Below, one piece after another: positions 41,824-50,483 of a stretch of DNA of 64,000 bases. The notes under the pieces are model-generated. The model saw only the letters and a list, made by a program, of their open reading frames with translations. It did not search any database and was not told where the DNA came from. The translations under genes and the position numbers were made by a program. Location: the NCBI RefSeq assembly GCF_030297595.1, contig NZ_AP028138.1, forward strand, positions 1,612,001-1,676,000, read 5' to 3'. How positions within the stretch are numbered: position 1 is the first letter of the stretch; every line of letters starts with the position of its first letter. Origin of the DNA: Polynucleobacter sp. HIN7 (GTDB lineage: Bacteria; Pseudomonadota; Gammaproteobacteria; Burkholderiales; Burkholderiaceae).

Positions 41824-42813
41824 ATGAATGCAAAGAACCAACGCGCTCTGGAATTAGCCTGCACCACCCTTGATTTAGAAGCGGATGCGATTCGCAAAAT
41901 GCGGGATCGCTTAGCCCAAGATGGGCAGTCAGCCTTGCTGCTTTCGGTTCAGCTTCTCGAACAATGCAGGGGCCGGATTGTTGTTTCAGGAATCGGCAAG
42001 TCAGGTCACATCGCCCGAAAAGTGGCTGCCACCTTTGCATCAACTGGTTCTCCCGCATTTTTTGTGCATCCCGCCGAGGCAAGTCATGGTGATTTAGGCA
42101 TGGTCACTCGTGATGATGTATTCGTAGCGATTTCAAACTCCGGTGAAACCGACGAATTACTCACGATTGTCCCCATCATTAAACGAACTGGCGCAAAATT
42201 AATTGCCTTAACAGGGGATCCTAATTCTTCACTTGCTAAATTGGCAGATGCACATCTTGATATTAGTGTTGACAAAGAAGCTTGCCCGCTCAATATGGCA
42301 CCAACCACTAGCACGACGGCAGCCCTGGCTATGGGTGATGCACTCGCTGTTTCTCTATTGGATGCTCGAGGCTTTAAAGCGGAAGACTTTTTACGCTCTC
42401 ACCCCGGCGGAAGACTAGGTCGAAAATTAATTGCCCATGTCTCAGAGGTCATGCGTGATCTCTCAAGTACTCCTAAAATCAATGTAAAGGCATCGTTTGT
42501 AGAAGCACTTGCAGAAATGAGTGGTCAAAAGATGGGTTTGGTCGTGATTGTGAATGACACCAACCAAGTATTAGGTATTCTGACCGATGGGGATCTACGT
42601 CGTTTGCTCGAAAAACAGGCAAGCATCGACTCAATTAGTCTGGCAGAAGCCATGACCCCTAACCCAAGAACCATACCGCCTGATTTAATTGCTGAAGAAG
42701 CCATCGCAATGATGGAGCAACATCGGATTAATCACTTAATTGTGGCTGATCCTGAAAAACGCTTACTAGGCGCCCTCAACTTGCATGACTTATTTGCAGC
42801 TAAGGTAATTTAA
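41824..42813 (+). CDS. kdsD: KdsD, D-arabinose-5-phosphate isomerase
   Basis: 329 residues: an N-terminal SIS sugar-isomerase domain (about 35-170, with SGIGKSGHIARK and ISNSGETDELL) and a pair of CBS domains (about 205-329). It makes D-arabinose-5-phosphate for Kdo in the LPS core. It heads the kdsD-kdsC-lptC-lptA-lptB group; kdsC follows after 3 bp. Confidence 0.94.
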   Translation: MNAKNQRALELACTTLDLEADAIRKMRDRLAQDGQSALLLSVQLLEQCRGRIVVSGIGKSGHIARKVAATFASTGSPAFFVHPAEASHGDLGMVTRDDVFVAISNSGETDELLTIVPIIKRTGAKLIALTGDPNSSLAKLADAHLDISVDKEACPLNMAPTTSTTAALAMGDALAVSLLDARGFKAEDFLRSHPGGRLGRKLIAHVSEVMRDLSSTPKINVKASFVEALAEMSGQKMGLVVIVNDTNQVLGILTDGDLRRLLEKQASIDSISLAEAMTPNPRTIPPDLIAEEAIAMMEQHRINHLIVADPEKRLLGALNLHDLFAAKVI

Positions 42814-42816
42814 TTG

Positions 42817-43392
42817 ATGGCACCGACTCTTCAATCACACACCACAAACCCATTATCTAACTATCCTCAAGCACTCGAGCGAGCAGCGCAAGTTCGTATA
42901 TTGGTACTTGATGTCGATGGCGTTCTCACCAATGGTCAGGTTTTTTTTGGACCAGACGGAAAAGAATCAATGAAGGGCTTTGATATTCAGGATGGCTTTG
43001 GCATCAAACTTCTTCAAAGCATTGGGGTTGAGTGTGCCGTCATTACCGGTCGCCACTCAAAAATGGTGCTTGGGCGCTGTGATGAACTCAATATCACGCA
43101 TGTATTTACTGGTGTCAGTGATAAAAAATTAGCACTCCTAGAATTACAGCAACGGGTTGCGTTTAATCCTGCCAACAACCTAGCGGTGATGGGGGATGAT
43201 TGGCCTGACTTATCGATCATGCAATCTGCGGGCTTGCGAATTGCTCCTGCTCAGGCCCACGAAGCGGTCCGTCAAACCGCCCACTATGTCACGCAGGCTA
43301 AAGGTGGCTTTGGTGCGGTTCGTGAAGCCTGTGATTTAATCCTCAAAGCCCAGGGGCATTACGATTCGCTACTAGCCAAAGCCAGAGGCTAG
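42817..43392 (+). CDS. kdsC: KdsC, Kdo-8-phosphate phosphatase
   Basis: 191-residue HAD phosphatase without cap domain. Motif I is LVLDVDGVLTNG, motif II VITGRHS, and motif IV MGDDWPDLSIM. It releases Kdo from Kdo-8-phosphate. The ATG at 42817 is 3 bp past the kdsD stop; the preceding TTG is in frame but less likely. A 25-residue tail precedes motif I. Confidence 0.94.
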   Translation: MAPTLQSHTTNPLSNYPQALERAAQVRILVLDVDGVLTNGQVFFGPDGKESMKGFDIQDGFGIKLLQSIGVECAVITGRHSKMVLGRCDELNITHVFTGVSDKKLALLELQQRVAFNPANNLAVMGDDWPDLSIMQSAGLRIAPAQAHEAVRQTAHYVTQAKGGFGAVREACDLILKAQGHYDSLLAKARG

Positions 43393-43403
43393 GCAAACTC
43401 TTC

Positions 43404-44048
43404 ATGAGACTTTCTCGGCACATTATTTATTTATGGATCGTACGCGGTTTATTACGTGTCCTACCCTTTTTGTTAATGGGCTCGCTAACTTTGGCCACCT
43501 TCTGGCTAGTCAAGCGCAGTACACCGCCTGAGTCGCTTGCACTAGCACGCGTGCCACAACACGTACCGGATTACATTCTCAAAAATGCAACTCTATCCAA
43601 TCTTGATGAGCAAGGACAAACAAAATACCGTGTTTTGGGAAGAAAACTAATTCACTATGAAGACGATGCATCGATCGATCTAGAGCGTCCGCGGATTCGT
43701 ATCTTTCAAGATCAGGGCGCACCCGTTACAGTGCGGGCCGAGCGTGGTCATATTGATGGTGATTTAACGATCTTGGATCTGTATGAGAATGGTGAAATTT
43801 TTCGCCCAGCTCAAGAGGCCTTGGGGGATCGCAAGGCTGCCCCCCAATTACTGGCCCGCTCAAGTTACTTCCAAGTTTTAATTAATGATGATATTGTGCG
43901 TACCGATAAACCATTAGAGCTTCAACAGGGAATGTCGATCATGAATTCAAGTGGTGGTGGAACGTTTAATAACGTCGATCACAGCGCAAGCCTTAAAGGG
44001 CAAGTACGTGGTCGAATCGAGCCTGCTGAGCAAAAGGGTCGTAATTGA
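43404..44048 (+). CDS. lptC: LptC, inner-membrane LPS transport bridge protein
   Basis: 214 residues. One N-terminal membrane anchor (about 10-32, with LLRVLPFLLMGSLTLATFW) is followed by a periplasmic LptC beta-jellyroll containing the RAERGHIDGDLTILDLY-type strand pattern. LptC links the LptBFG ATPase to LptA. It starts 11 bp after kdsC and overlaps lptA by 4 bp. Confidence 0.9.
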   Translation: MRLSRHIIYLWIVRGLLRVLPFLLMGSLTLATFWLVKRSTPPESLALARVPQHVPDYILKNATLSNLDEQGQTKYRVLGRKLIHYEDDASIDLERPRIRIFQDQGAPVTVRAERGHIDGDLTILDLYENGEIFRPAQEALGDRKAAPQLLARSSYFQVLINDDIVRTDKPLELQQGMSIMNSSGGGTFNNVDHSASLKGQVRGRIEPAEQKGRN

Positions 44049-44581
44049 GAACCCTGATTTTTATCCTGGCTCTTAGTGCGCTCTCCCTGTCTGCCAATGC
44101 CAATCAGGCTGATCGAGAGAGGCCGTTGATCATTAATGCCGATCAAGTTGATCTTGATGATCTAAAGCAAAAATACACTCTAACCGGTGATGTTCTTTTA
44201 ATACGCGGCAGCATGGTCGGCACGGGTGAGCGCGGCTTTGTCCTAGTCACCCCCGAGGGCTATCAAATGATTGATCTAAACGGAAAGTCTAATTTACCAG
44301 CCTCAATGCGCCAACGTCGCGAAACCCTGCAAGATGAGTTTATGCAAGGGATCGCCAAAGATATTCTTTATGATGATCAGAAGGAAAGGCTTTTGTTGGT
44401 TGGTAATGCCACCGTCAAGCGCCTACTCAATATGCAAATGCTCGATCAACTCCAAGGTTGGCAAATTGAATATGAAGATGTTAAAGAGAGTTATCAGATC
44501 AAACCACAAAAGTTGGACCTAAGTCGTCCCCCGCAATCAAGGGCAATCTTGGCTCCCAGAAAAAAAGTGCTTGTTCAATAA
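44045..44581 (+). CDS. lptA: LptA, periplasmic LPS transport protein
   Basis: 178 residues with an N-terminal signal peptide (cleavage after LSANA near residue 20) and an OstA-type jellyroll beginning [14 protein letters not shown]. LptA polymerises into the bridge carrying LPS to LptD. The start is TTG at 44045, overlapping the lptC stop (TTGA); no ATG fits the signal peptide. Confidence 0.88.
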   Translation: MRTLIFILALSALSLSANANQADRERPLIINADQVDLDDLKQKYTLTGDVLLIRGSMVGTGERGFVLVTPEGYQMIDLNGKSNLPASMRQRRETLQDEFMQGIAKDILYDDQKERLLLVGNATVKRLLNMQMLDQLQGWQIEYEDVKESYQIKPQKLDLSRPPQSRAILAPRKKVLVQ

Positions 44582-44582
44582 G

Positions 44583-45335
44583 ATGACCTCGGCTTCTCCC
44601 TCCGTTCTTCAAGCGACATCGCTTCAAAAGCGGTATGGCTCTCGCACAGTTGTACGTGATGTCAGTATTGAGGTCGCAAGCGGTGAGGTCGTTGGCTTAT
44701 TGGGACCTAATGGTGCTGGCAAAACAACCTCGTTTTACATGATTGTTGGCTTGGTCCCGCTCGATGGCGGGGATATTCGCTTAAATCAAAAGAAAATTAG
44801 CCATCTTCCGATTCACCAGCGTGCTCGAATGGGACTATCTTATTTACCCCAAGAGGCTTCTGTTTTTCGTAAATTGAATGTGGCGGAAAATATACAAGCC
44901 GTATTAGAGCTTCAAGAAACGAATGGCAAACCATTAAGCAAAAAGCAAATTCAGGCTCGTTTAGATGAGCTACTTGGCGAATTACAAATTAGTCACTTGC
45001 GCAATAATCCAGCCCTTTCCCTGTCAGGGGGCGAGCGGCGACGAGTTGAAATTGCTAGGGCACTTGCCTCTTCTCCTAAATTTATCCTGCTCGATGAGCC
45101 GTTTGCAGGTGTTGATCCGATTGCTGTGGGCGAAATTCAACGGATTGTGCGCTTTCTGAGGGACCGCCAAATCGGGGTTCTGATCACCGACCACAATGTG
45201 CGCGAGACTCTTGGCATTTGCGACCACGCTTACATTATTAGCGAGGGAAGCGTTCTCGCCGCCGGTAAGCCTGATGAAATTATTCAAAATGATGCGGTTC
45301 GAAGGGTTTATTTGGGAGAAAACTTCCGCATGTAG
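44583..45335 (+). CDS. lptB: LptB, ATPase of the LPS export ABC transporter
   Basis: 250-residue ABC ATPase. Walker A is [13 protein letters not shown], signature [15 protein letters not shown], Walker [14 protein letters not shown], and the H-loop lies in [11 protein letters not shown]. It powers LPS extraction with LptFG, which are not in this window. ATG 44583 directly follows the lptA stop; the TTG at 44571 would overlap lptA. A weak 5-bp hairpin plus TTTTT (45339-45357) follows the gene. Confidence 0.96.
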   Translation: MTSASPSVLQATSLQKRYGSRTVVRDVSIEVASGEVVGLLGPNGAGKTTSFYMIVGLVPLDGGDIRLNQKKISHLPIHQRARMGLSYLPQEASVFRKLNVAENIQAVLELQETNGKPLSKKQIQARLDELLGELQISHLRNNPALSLSGGERRRVEIARALASSPKFILLDEPFAGVDPIAVGEIQRIVRFLRDRQIGVLITDHNVRETLGICDHAYIISEGSVLAAGKPDEIIQNDAVRRVYLGENFRM

Positions 45336-45382
45336 TGCACCAATTTGGTGAATTTTTGCGATTGGTGACCGTGAAGCCTTCC

Positions 45383-45388
45383 TAGAAT
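45383..45388 (+). promoter_or_regulatory. -10-like TAGAAT just before rpoN
   Basis: TAGAAT ends 6 nt before the rpoN ATG with no Shine-Dalgarno between, which would give a leaderless rpoN message. TTGGTG at 45362-45367 is a weak -35 with a 15-bp spacer. Confidence 0.4.
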
Positions 45389-45394
45389 GGATTC

Positions 45395-46714
45395 ATGCGC
45401 TTTTCGATTAGTCCCCGCCTAGGCCAACAAGCCAGCCTCAGTCCACAACTTCAACAAGCTGTGAGGCTCTTAATGCTCTCGAATCTCGAACTTGAGCAAG
45501 AGCTTGAAAAAGCCGCTCTCGATAATCCAATCATCGAATTTGAACCTGGCGCGGCTCATCACTCCACGCGTAGTGAGGGTGATGGACTTGAACAAATACC
45601 GAATCAAATCTCGCTTCAAACTGCCCTCGCTGAACAAATTCGGGTAATGAATATCAACCCGAGACTTAAAGCGGCAGTTCACTACTTGGCAGCATGTCTC
45701 GATGAGCGCGGCTTTTTAACTGAAAGCCTTGAAATCATCACCCTTGAAATCGCTGAACGTTTTCAGGAGCAGTACACCCTCGCTGAATTACAAATAGCAT
45801 TAGGCCACTTACAGCAATTAGAGCCTATTGGTGTTGGCGCACGCGATCTGAGTGAATGTCTGTGTATCCAACTTCAAGAAGAGTTTAATCAACCCACCAT
45901 ACGATCTGAAGAAAGAGTCGTTCTTTCACTCGCCCTACAAATTTGTAAATCCCACTTAAGTAAGGTGGCAAATCGAGAGTATGCAAAGTTAAAGGTTCTT
46001 TTGGGCAAATCTGAAAGCAGTATTGAGGCGGCTATTCGGAAAATTAAAACGCTTAACCATCACCCGGCAGCCAATTATGACGATGGCATTGATCAGTTGG
46101 TGACCCCAGATATTGTCGTTTACAAAAAGCGCAACCTATGGCTTGCTAAACGTAATGAGGAAGCCGTTCCAAAAGTCTCATTAAATCAAGAATATATCAA
46201 CATCATCTCTGAACACCGTGACCATGCCGATATTGGTGCAATGCGCCAAAAAATGACAGAAGCAAAATGGTTATTAAAAAATATTCAACAACGGGAAGAA
46301 ACCATACTGCGCGTGGCTTCTGAGGTCGTTGCACGGCAACAATCCTTCTTTGAGTCTGGGGATATTGCACTCCGCCCATTGGTTTTACGAGAAATCGCTG
46401 ATAACCTAGAGTTGCATGAATCTACTGTATCTCGTGTAACGAAGCAAAAGTACTTAAGTTGCCCCTTGGGTTTATTTGAACTAAAACATTTCTTTAGTCA
46501 TTCCATTACCTCAGAGCAAGGTGATCGAGTCTCCACAACCGCGGTTCATGAAATTATTCGTCGTATCGTGGCCAATGAGTCTCCTGGTAAACCAATCTCT
46601 GATCACTCGATTGCAATGATTTTAGAAAACCAAGGGTATGCGGTTGCTCGGCGCACAGTAGCGAAGTATCGGGACTCACTGCGCATCCCAGCCATGCATT
46701 TGCGTAGGCATTAA
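45395..46714 (+). CDS. rpoN: RpoN, RNA polymerase sigma-54 factor
   Basis: 439 residues. The glutamine/leucine-rich activator-interacting region I (PQLQQAVRLLMLSNLELEQEL) is at the N-terminus, the core-binding domain follows, and the RpoN box ARRTVAKYRD lies near the C-terminus. It is shorter than E. coli RpoN (477), mostly through a reduced acidic region II. It is followed by hpf, ptsN, hprK and rapZ, a well-known neighbourhood linking nitrogen and carbon control. Confidence 0.96.
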   Translation: MRFSISPRLGQQASLSPQLQQAVRLLMLSNLELEQELEKAALDNPIIEFEPGAAHHSTRSEGDGLEQIPNQISLQTALAEQIRVMNINPRLKAAVHYLAACLDERGFLTESLEIITLEIAERFQEQYTLAELQIALGHLQQLEPIGVGARDLSECLCIQLQEEFNQPTIRSEERVVLSLALQICKSHLSKVANREYAKLKVLLGKSESSIEAAIRKIKTLNHHPAANYDDGIDQLVTPDIVVYKKRNLWLAKRNEEAVPKVSLNQEYINIISEHRDHADIGAMRQKMTEAKWLLKNIQQREETILRVASEVVARQQSFFESGDIALRPLVLREIADNLELHESTVSRVTKQKYLSCPLGLFELKHFFSHSITSEQGDRVSTTAVHEIIRRIVANESPGKPISDHSIAMILENQGYAVARRTVAKYRDSLRIPAMHLRRH

Positions 46715-46729
46715 TCATGGAGGTTTGTA

Positions 46730-47059
46730 ATGAATTTACGCATCAACAGCCGTCATCTCGAAGTTACTCCAGGCATTCGTGATCATCTAGAAAATCGTCT
46801 AGAGCGAATTCGTAAGCATTTTGATCATGTGATTGATGCCTCTGCATTTCTCATGATTGATAAAGCAAAAGAAAAAGGATTAAGACAAACGGCTGAATTG
46901 ACTCTTCACCTCAAGGGAAAGGAGTTATTTGCTCAGGCGCATCACGAAGATTTGTATCACGCAATGGATGCCGTCATCGATAAACTCGACCGACAAGTTA
47001 TTAAGCATAAAGAGCGAATCCAAGATCACCATCACGATAAACATCAGCTGCAAAATTAA
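46730..47059 (+). CDS. hpf: Ribosome hibernation promoting factor (HPF/YhbH)
   Basis: 109-residue short HPF of the RaiA/S30AE family, beginning MNLRINSRHLEVTPGIRDHLENRL. It binds the 30S decoding centre in slow-growing cells and promotes 100S dimers. A strong GGAGG precedes the ATG, 15 bp after rpoN. It lacks the C-terminal dimerisation domain of long HPFs. Confidence 0.93.
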   Translation: MNLRINSRHLEVTPGIRDHLENRLERIRKHFDHVIDASAFLMIDKAKEKGLRQTAELTLHLKGKELFAQAHHEDLYHAMDAVIDKLDRQVIKHKERIQDHHHDKHQLQN

Positions 47060-47066
47060 GTGTATT

Positions 47067-47086
47067 GACCCCTATAATCAGGGGTC
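47067..47086 (+). promoter_or_regulatory. Perfect inverted repeat with -10 box abutting the ptsN start codon
   Basis: GACCCC (47067-47072) and GGGGTC (47081-47086) flank TATAATCA, whose first six bases are a perfect -10. The repeat ends at the base before the ptsN ATG. As DNA it could be an operator over a promoter making a leaderless mRNA; as RNA from the rpoN-hpf transcript it would be a hairpin hiding the start codon. The -35 region is weak. Confidence 0.45.
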
Positions 47087-47548
47087 ATGAATGTCCTTAG
47101 TCGCCTATTTACCACTGACAGCATTAATTTGAATGCACAAGCGTCTAATAAGGCGCAGGCATTCGAAAATGCTGGTCAGTATTTTGCGACCAAACTTCAC
47201 ATTCCGTCCGAGACTGTCTTAAGTTTCCTAAATGCCCGGGAAGCTCTGGGTTCAACTGGTCTTGGATTCGGTGTAGCCATACCCCATGGACGAATTAAAG
47301 GCTTACAAGAGCCATGCGCGGCTCTTTTTAAGCTCCAAACCCCAATTGAGTTTGGGGCCCCAGACGGTAAACCCGTTTCACTCCTCCTTTTTCTGTTGGT
47401 TCCAGAAAAAGCAACTCAGGAGCATCTTGAAATCCTAGCGGTCATTGCTCAGCTCCTCACCAACCCCCAAACCCTTGACCAGTTGCAAAATGAGACTGAT
47501 CCTGAGAAAGTTAAGGACTTGATTTGCCATTGGGAGGCTTTGCAATGA
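47087..47548 (+). CDS. ptsN: PtsN, nitrogen-PTS enzyme IIA
   Basis: 153-residue IIA-Ntr domain. The phosphorylated histidine is H67 in [12 protein letters not shown]. It relays phosphate-dependent signals to potassium, nitrogen and envelope functions in other proteobacteria. Its stop overlaps the hprK start (ATGA), which suggests tight co-translation. No EI-Ntr or HPr gene is in the window. Confidence 0.94.
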   Translation: MNVLSRLFTTDSINLNAQASNKAQAFENAGQYFATKLHIPSETVLSFLNAREALGSTGLGFGVAIPHGRIKGLQEPCAALFKLQTPIEFGAPDGKPVSLLLFLLVPEKATQEHLEILAVIAQLLTNPQTLDQLQNETDPEKVKDLICHWEALQ

Positions 47549-48531
47549 GCCAGCAACTTTTACTGGAAGACGTCACAGCCCAACAGATCTTCGATGAAAA
47601 TATTGGAGATTTAAAGCTGTCTTGGATCAGCGGCCTCGAGGGCGCTGACCGAAAATTCAACGCTGATGCCGTCAAGTCTGCGGCCGCCTCCTCTGATTTG
47701 GTTGGGCATTTAAATATGATTCATCCAAGCCGAATTCAGATATTCGGTAATCAAGAGATTGACTATCACGCCAAACTACCAAGCGCTGAACGTCAAACCC
47801 AAATTTCCTCTCTGATCGCGAGTAAGCCGCCCTGCATTATTGTGGCCGACGGTTGCAAAGCAGATGAAGAATTACAACTCTATTGCCAACGTTCCTCCAC
47901 TCCCCTCTTTGCGACCAATACTTCTGCTGCAGAGGTCATTGATCACCTGCGGTTTTACTTAACCAAGATTGGGGCACCTTGCATTACGATGCACGGCGTT
48001 TTTATGGACATCTTAGGTCTTGGCGTCTTAATTACTGGTGAATCCGGCTTAGGCAAGAGCGAGCTCGGTCTCGAACTAATTTCTCGTGGTCATGGTTTAG
48101 TAGCCGATGATGCGGTTGACTTTACACGACTCGGGCCAGACTACATTGAAGGTCGCTGTCCTGAGATTTTGCGCGACCTTCTCGAAGTTCGTGGTTTAGG
48201 TTTACTGGATATTCGGACGATCTTTGGTGAAACCGCGGTTCGACGGAAGTTGAAACTCCGCTTAATTGTGCAGCTGGTTCGTCGCAATGATGGTGAGTTC
48301 GAACGCTTGCCGATTGAATCCCAGTTTGTCGAGGTTCTTGATATCCCAATTCGCACCGTGAAAATTCAGGTAGCTGCTGGACGAAACTTAGCAGTTCTCG
48401 TTGAGGCTGCTGTTCGTAACACCATTTTGCAACTAAGAGGCATTGATACTCTCAAAGATTTTATTGAGCGTCAACGCAATCAAATGAATCTCGATAGCGA
48501 ACATAATAAATCCCAAGGCCGTCTCTTATAA
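47545..48531 (+). CDS. hprK: HPr kinase/phosphorylase HprK
   Basis: 328 residues, the bifunctional serine kinase/phosphorylase of HPr-like proteins. The P-loop is GESGLGKSE (residues 165-173) and the HprK signature region includes [11 protein letters not shown]. An N-terminal domain of about 130 residues precedes the catalytic part. In betaproteobacteria its target is the PTS phosphocarrier encoded elsewhere. The ATG at 47545 overlaps ptsN by 4 bp. Confidence 0.94.
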   Translation: MSQQLLLEDVTAQQIFDENIGDLKLSWISGLEGADRKFNADAVKSAAASSDLVGHLNMIHPSRIQIFGNQEIDYHAKLPSAERQTQISSLIASKPPCIIVADGCKADEELQLYCQRSSTPLFATNTSAAEVIDHLRFYLTKIGAPCITMHGVFMDILGLGVLITGESGLGKSELGLELISRGHGLVADDAVDFTRLGPDYIEGRCPEILRDLLEVRGLGLLDIRTIFGETAVRRKLKLRLIVQLVRRNDGEFERLPIESQFVEVLDIPIRTVKIQVAAGRNLAVLVEAAVRNTILQLRGIDTLKDFIERQRNQMNLDSEHNKSQGRLL

Positions 48532-48532
48532 G

Positions 48533-49405
48533 ATGCGCATCCAACTCATTACTGGCATCTCTGGTTCAGGAAAATCAGTAGCATTACGTGCGTTTGAAGA
48601 TGCTGGCTACGATTGCGTTGATAACTTACCAGTGTCTTTAATTGAGCAATTGGTAAAGACCATGGAGGGCGAACAACGTCAGCATATTGCAATTGCAGTT
48701 GATGCTAGACGCGGTGAATCGATCTCTCAATTACCTGCGCTTCTGGAAAAGCTACGCCACAAGCATCAGGTTGATGTGTTGTTTCTAAACGCGGACACCA
48801 ATACCTTGGTCCAGCGCTTCTCAGAAACGCGCCGCCGTCATCCACTCTCCCACCCAACGCAATCGACCACCTTAATTGATGCGATTGAGAGGGAGCGAGA
48901 ATTGCTCGCTCCTTTAGCAAGCGAAGCTCAACAAATTGATACTGGGCACATTCCTGCCCACACACTACGGCACTGGATCGCCGATCAATTAAAAGAGCGG
49001 CCCATTGGGCTAGCGTTGATATTCGAGTCCTTCGCATTCAAAGGTGGCGTACCCAGTGAGGCAGATATTGTGTTTGATGTTCGCTGCCTCCCAAACCCAC
49101 ATTACGAAGCGCCCCTGCGAGATCAAACTGGCTTAGATCAAGCGGTGGCGGACTATTTGTGTCAGTTTCCTGAGGTCACACAAATGCTCACTGATATTGA
49201 GACACATATCGAAAAATGGTTGCCACACTATTTGAAAGATGGTCGCAGCTATCTCACGGTAGCGATTGGTTGCACAGGCGGTCAACACCGATCGGTTTAT
49301 CTCGTACATCAATTGAATCAATTATTCTCTCAGGCAGCCATCAAAGACGTATATGTCTTAGAGCGTCATCGAGAACTCGATTCCAAGAAGACCCGGATTG
49401 GCTGA
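48533..49405 (+). CDS. rapZ: RapZ, RNase adaptor/nucleotide-binding protein
   Basis: 290 residues. Walker A is GISGSGKSVALRA near the N-terminus; the conserved C-terminal region includes DVRCLPNPHY and AIGCTGGQHRSVYL. In E. coli RapZ guides RNase E to the GlmZ sRNA and senses glucosamine-6-phosphate; whether that holds in betaproteobacteria is uncertain. It starts one base after hprK, and its last 40 bp overlap the end of mutY on the other strand. Confidence 0.93.
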   Translation: MRIQLITGISGSGKSVALRAFEDAGYDCVDNLPVSLIEQLVKTMEGEQRQHIAIAVDARRGESISQLPALLEKLRHKHQVDVLFLNADTNTLVQRFSETRRRHPLSHPTQSTTLIDAIERERELLAPLASEAQQIDTGHIPAHTLRHWIADQLKERPIGLALIFESFAFKGGVPSEADIVFDVRCLPNPHYEAPLRDQTGLDQAVADYLCQFPEVTQMLTDIETHIEKWLPHYLKDGRSYLTVAIGCTGGQHRSVYLVHQLNQLFSQAAIKDVYVLERHRELDSKKTRIG

Positions 49406-50481
49406 GGCAGGCCGTATTCTTTTAATCGTCTTGTGCAAATCCAATCGAGCGTAGCGCTTAAGTGCGACCATTTCCGTTTGAGATGAATGATCCATGGTTG
49501 CATTCGTAGCCGTCGATGACTAAATACATGCTCGATTACATGGCCTTTTTCAACTGAGGCAATCGACCCTAAATCGCTTTTTGATAAAAGCTTTGAAAGA
49601 ACAGTTTGATTTAGTAAGCTCGTGACGTCACTTGGTTTTGAACGATTTATTTTCGGTTCGATCGGCTCCCATGGGGTTTCGATTAAGGAATAGAGTCCGC
49701 CCCAAATCGCTTTTGGAGCTCGCCTCTCAAGCAATATCTCATCCTGATAACGAATCAAAAAGATATTTGTTGTAAACGTTGGTGATTCTTTTTTCTTCTT
49801 TTTCGCTGGAATAAGGTCGACCTGACCAAGCTCATGCGCTTTGCACTCACTCTTCATTGGGCACATCTGATCCTGACTTTGGCATTTAGCAGCCTTCGGG
49901 GTGCACCAGGTAGCCCCAAAATCCATTAGTGCTTGTGTGTAAATAGGCATTTGAGACTTTGACTTGGGAAGAAGCGCTGTTGCATGTTCCCACAGTAATT
50001 GCACTGTCTCATGGCTTTGTTGATCGCCTGTAACACCAAAAAATCGGCTGATGACCCGCTTCACGTTGGCATCTAGGATTGGGGCGCGCTCCTCGAATGC
50101 AAAGGCAGCAATTGCGCCTGCTGTCGATCGGCCAATGCCGGGCAGTTGCTCAAGTTCTTTTGCCGTTCTGGGGAACTGGCCCGCATACTTTGCCATGATC
50201 TCTTGGGAACAACGATGGAGATTACGTGCGCGCGAGTAATACCCCAATCCGCTCCACAGAGCCATAACCGCATCAAGATCTGCGCTGGCTAACGCTTTGA
50301 CGGTTGGAAATTGACGCATAAATTGTGGATAGCGCTGCATCACAGTGCTAACCTGGGTCTGCTGTAACATGATCTCCGATATCCAAACTGCATATGGATC
50401 TTGATGACCTTGCCAGGGCAGACCTTGACGACCATAATGCTTTGACCAACGAATTAAAGCCTGGGAAAAATGAAATCCCAT
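49366..50481 (-). CDS. mutY: MutY adenine DNA glycosylase
   Basis: 371-residue glycosylase removing A opposite 8-oxoguanine. Key parts are SEIMLQQTQV with the catalytic Glu, the HhH motif LPGIGRSTAGAI, the Asp in ILDANVKRV and a C-terminal Nudix-like recognition domain (about 230-371). The 4Fe-4S cysteines are C193, C200, C207 and C213, spacing X6-X6-X5 instead of the usual X6-X2-X5. I start it at ATG 50481, 2 bp after the mutM stop. The mutM-mutY pair forms the GO repair system. Confidence 0.92.
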   Translation of the reverse strand: MGFHFSQALIRWSKHYGRQGLPWQGHQDPYAVWISEIMLQQTQVSTVMQRYPQFMRQFPTVKALASADLDAVMALWSGLGYYSRARNLHRCSQEIMAKYAGQFPRTAKELEQLPGIGRSTAGAIAAFAFEERAPILDANVKRVISRFFGVTGDQQSHETVQLLWEHATALLPKSKSQMPIYTQALMDFGATWCTPKAAKCQSQDQMCPMKSECKAHELGQVDLIPAKKKKKESPTFTTNIFLIRYQDEILLERRAPKAIWGGLYSLIETPWEPIEPKINRSKPSDVTSLLNQTVLSKLLSKSDLGSIASVEKGHVIEHVFSHRRLRMQPWIIHLKRKWSHLSATLDWICTRRLKEYGLPQPIRVFLESSSR

Positions 50482-50483
50482 AC

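Noticed and set aside
45339..45357. Weak hairpin with TTTTT between lptB and rpoN as a terminator
   Set aside because: The stem is only five base pairs with a 3-nt loop; it may slow polymerase but was not called as a terminator.
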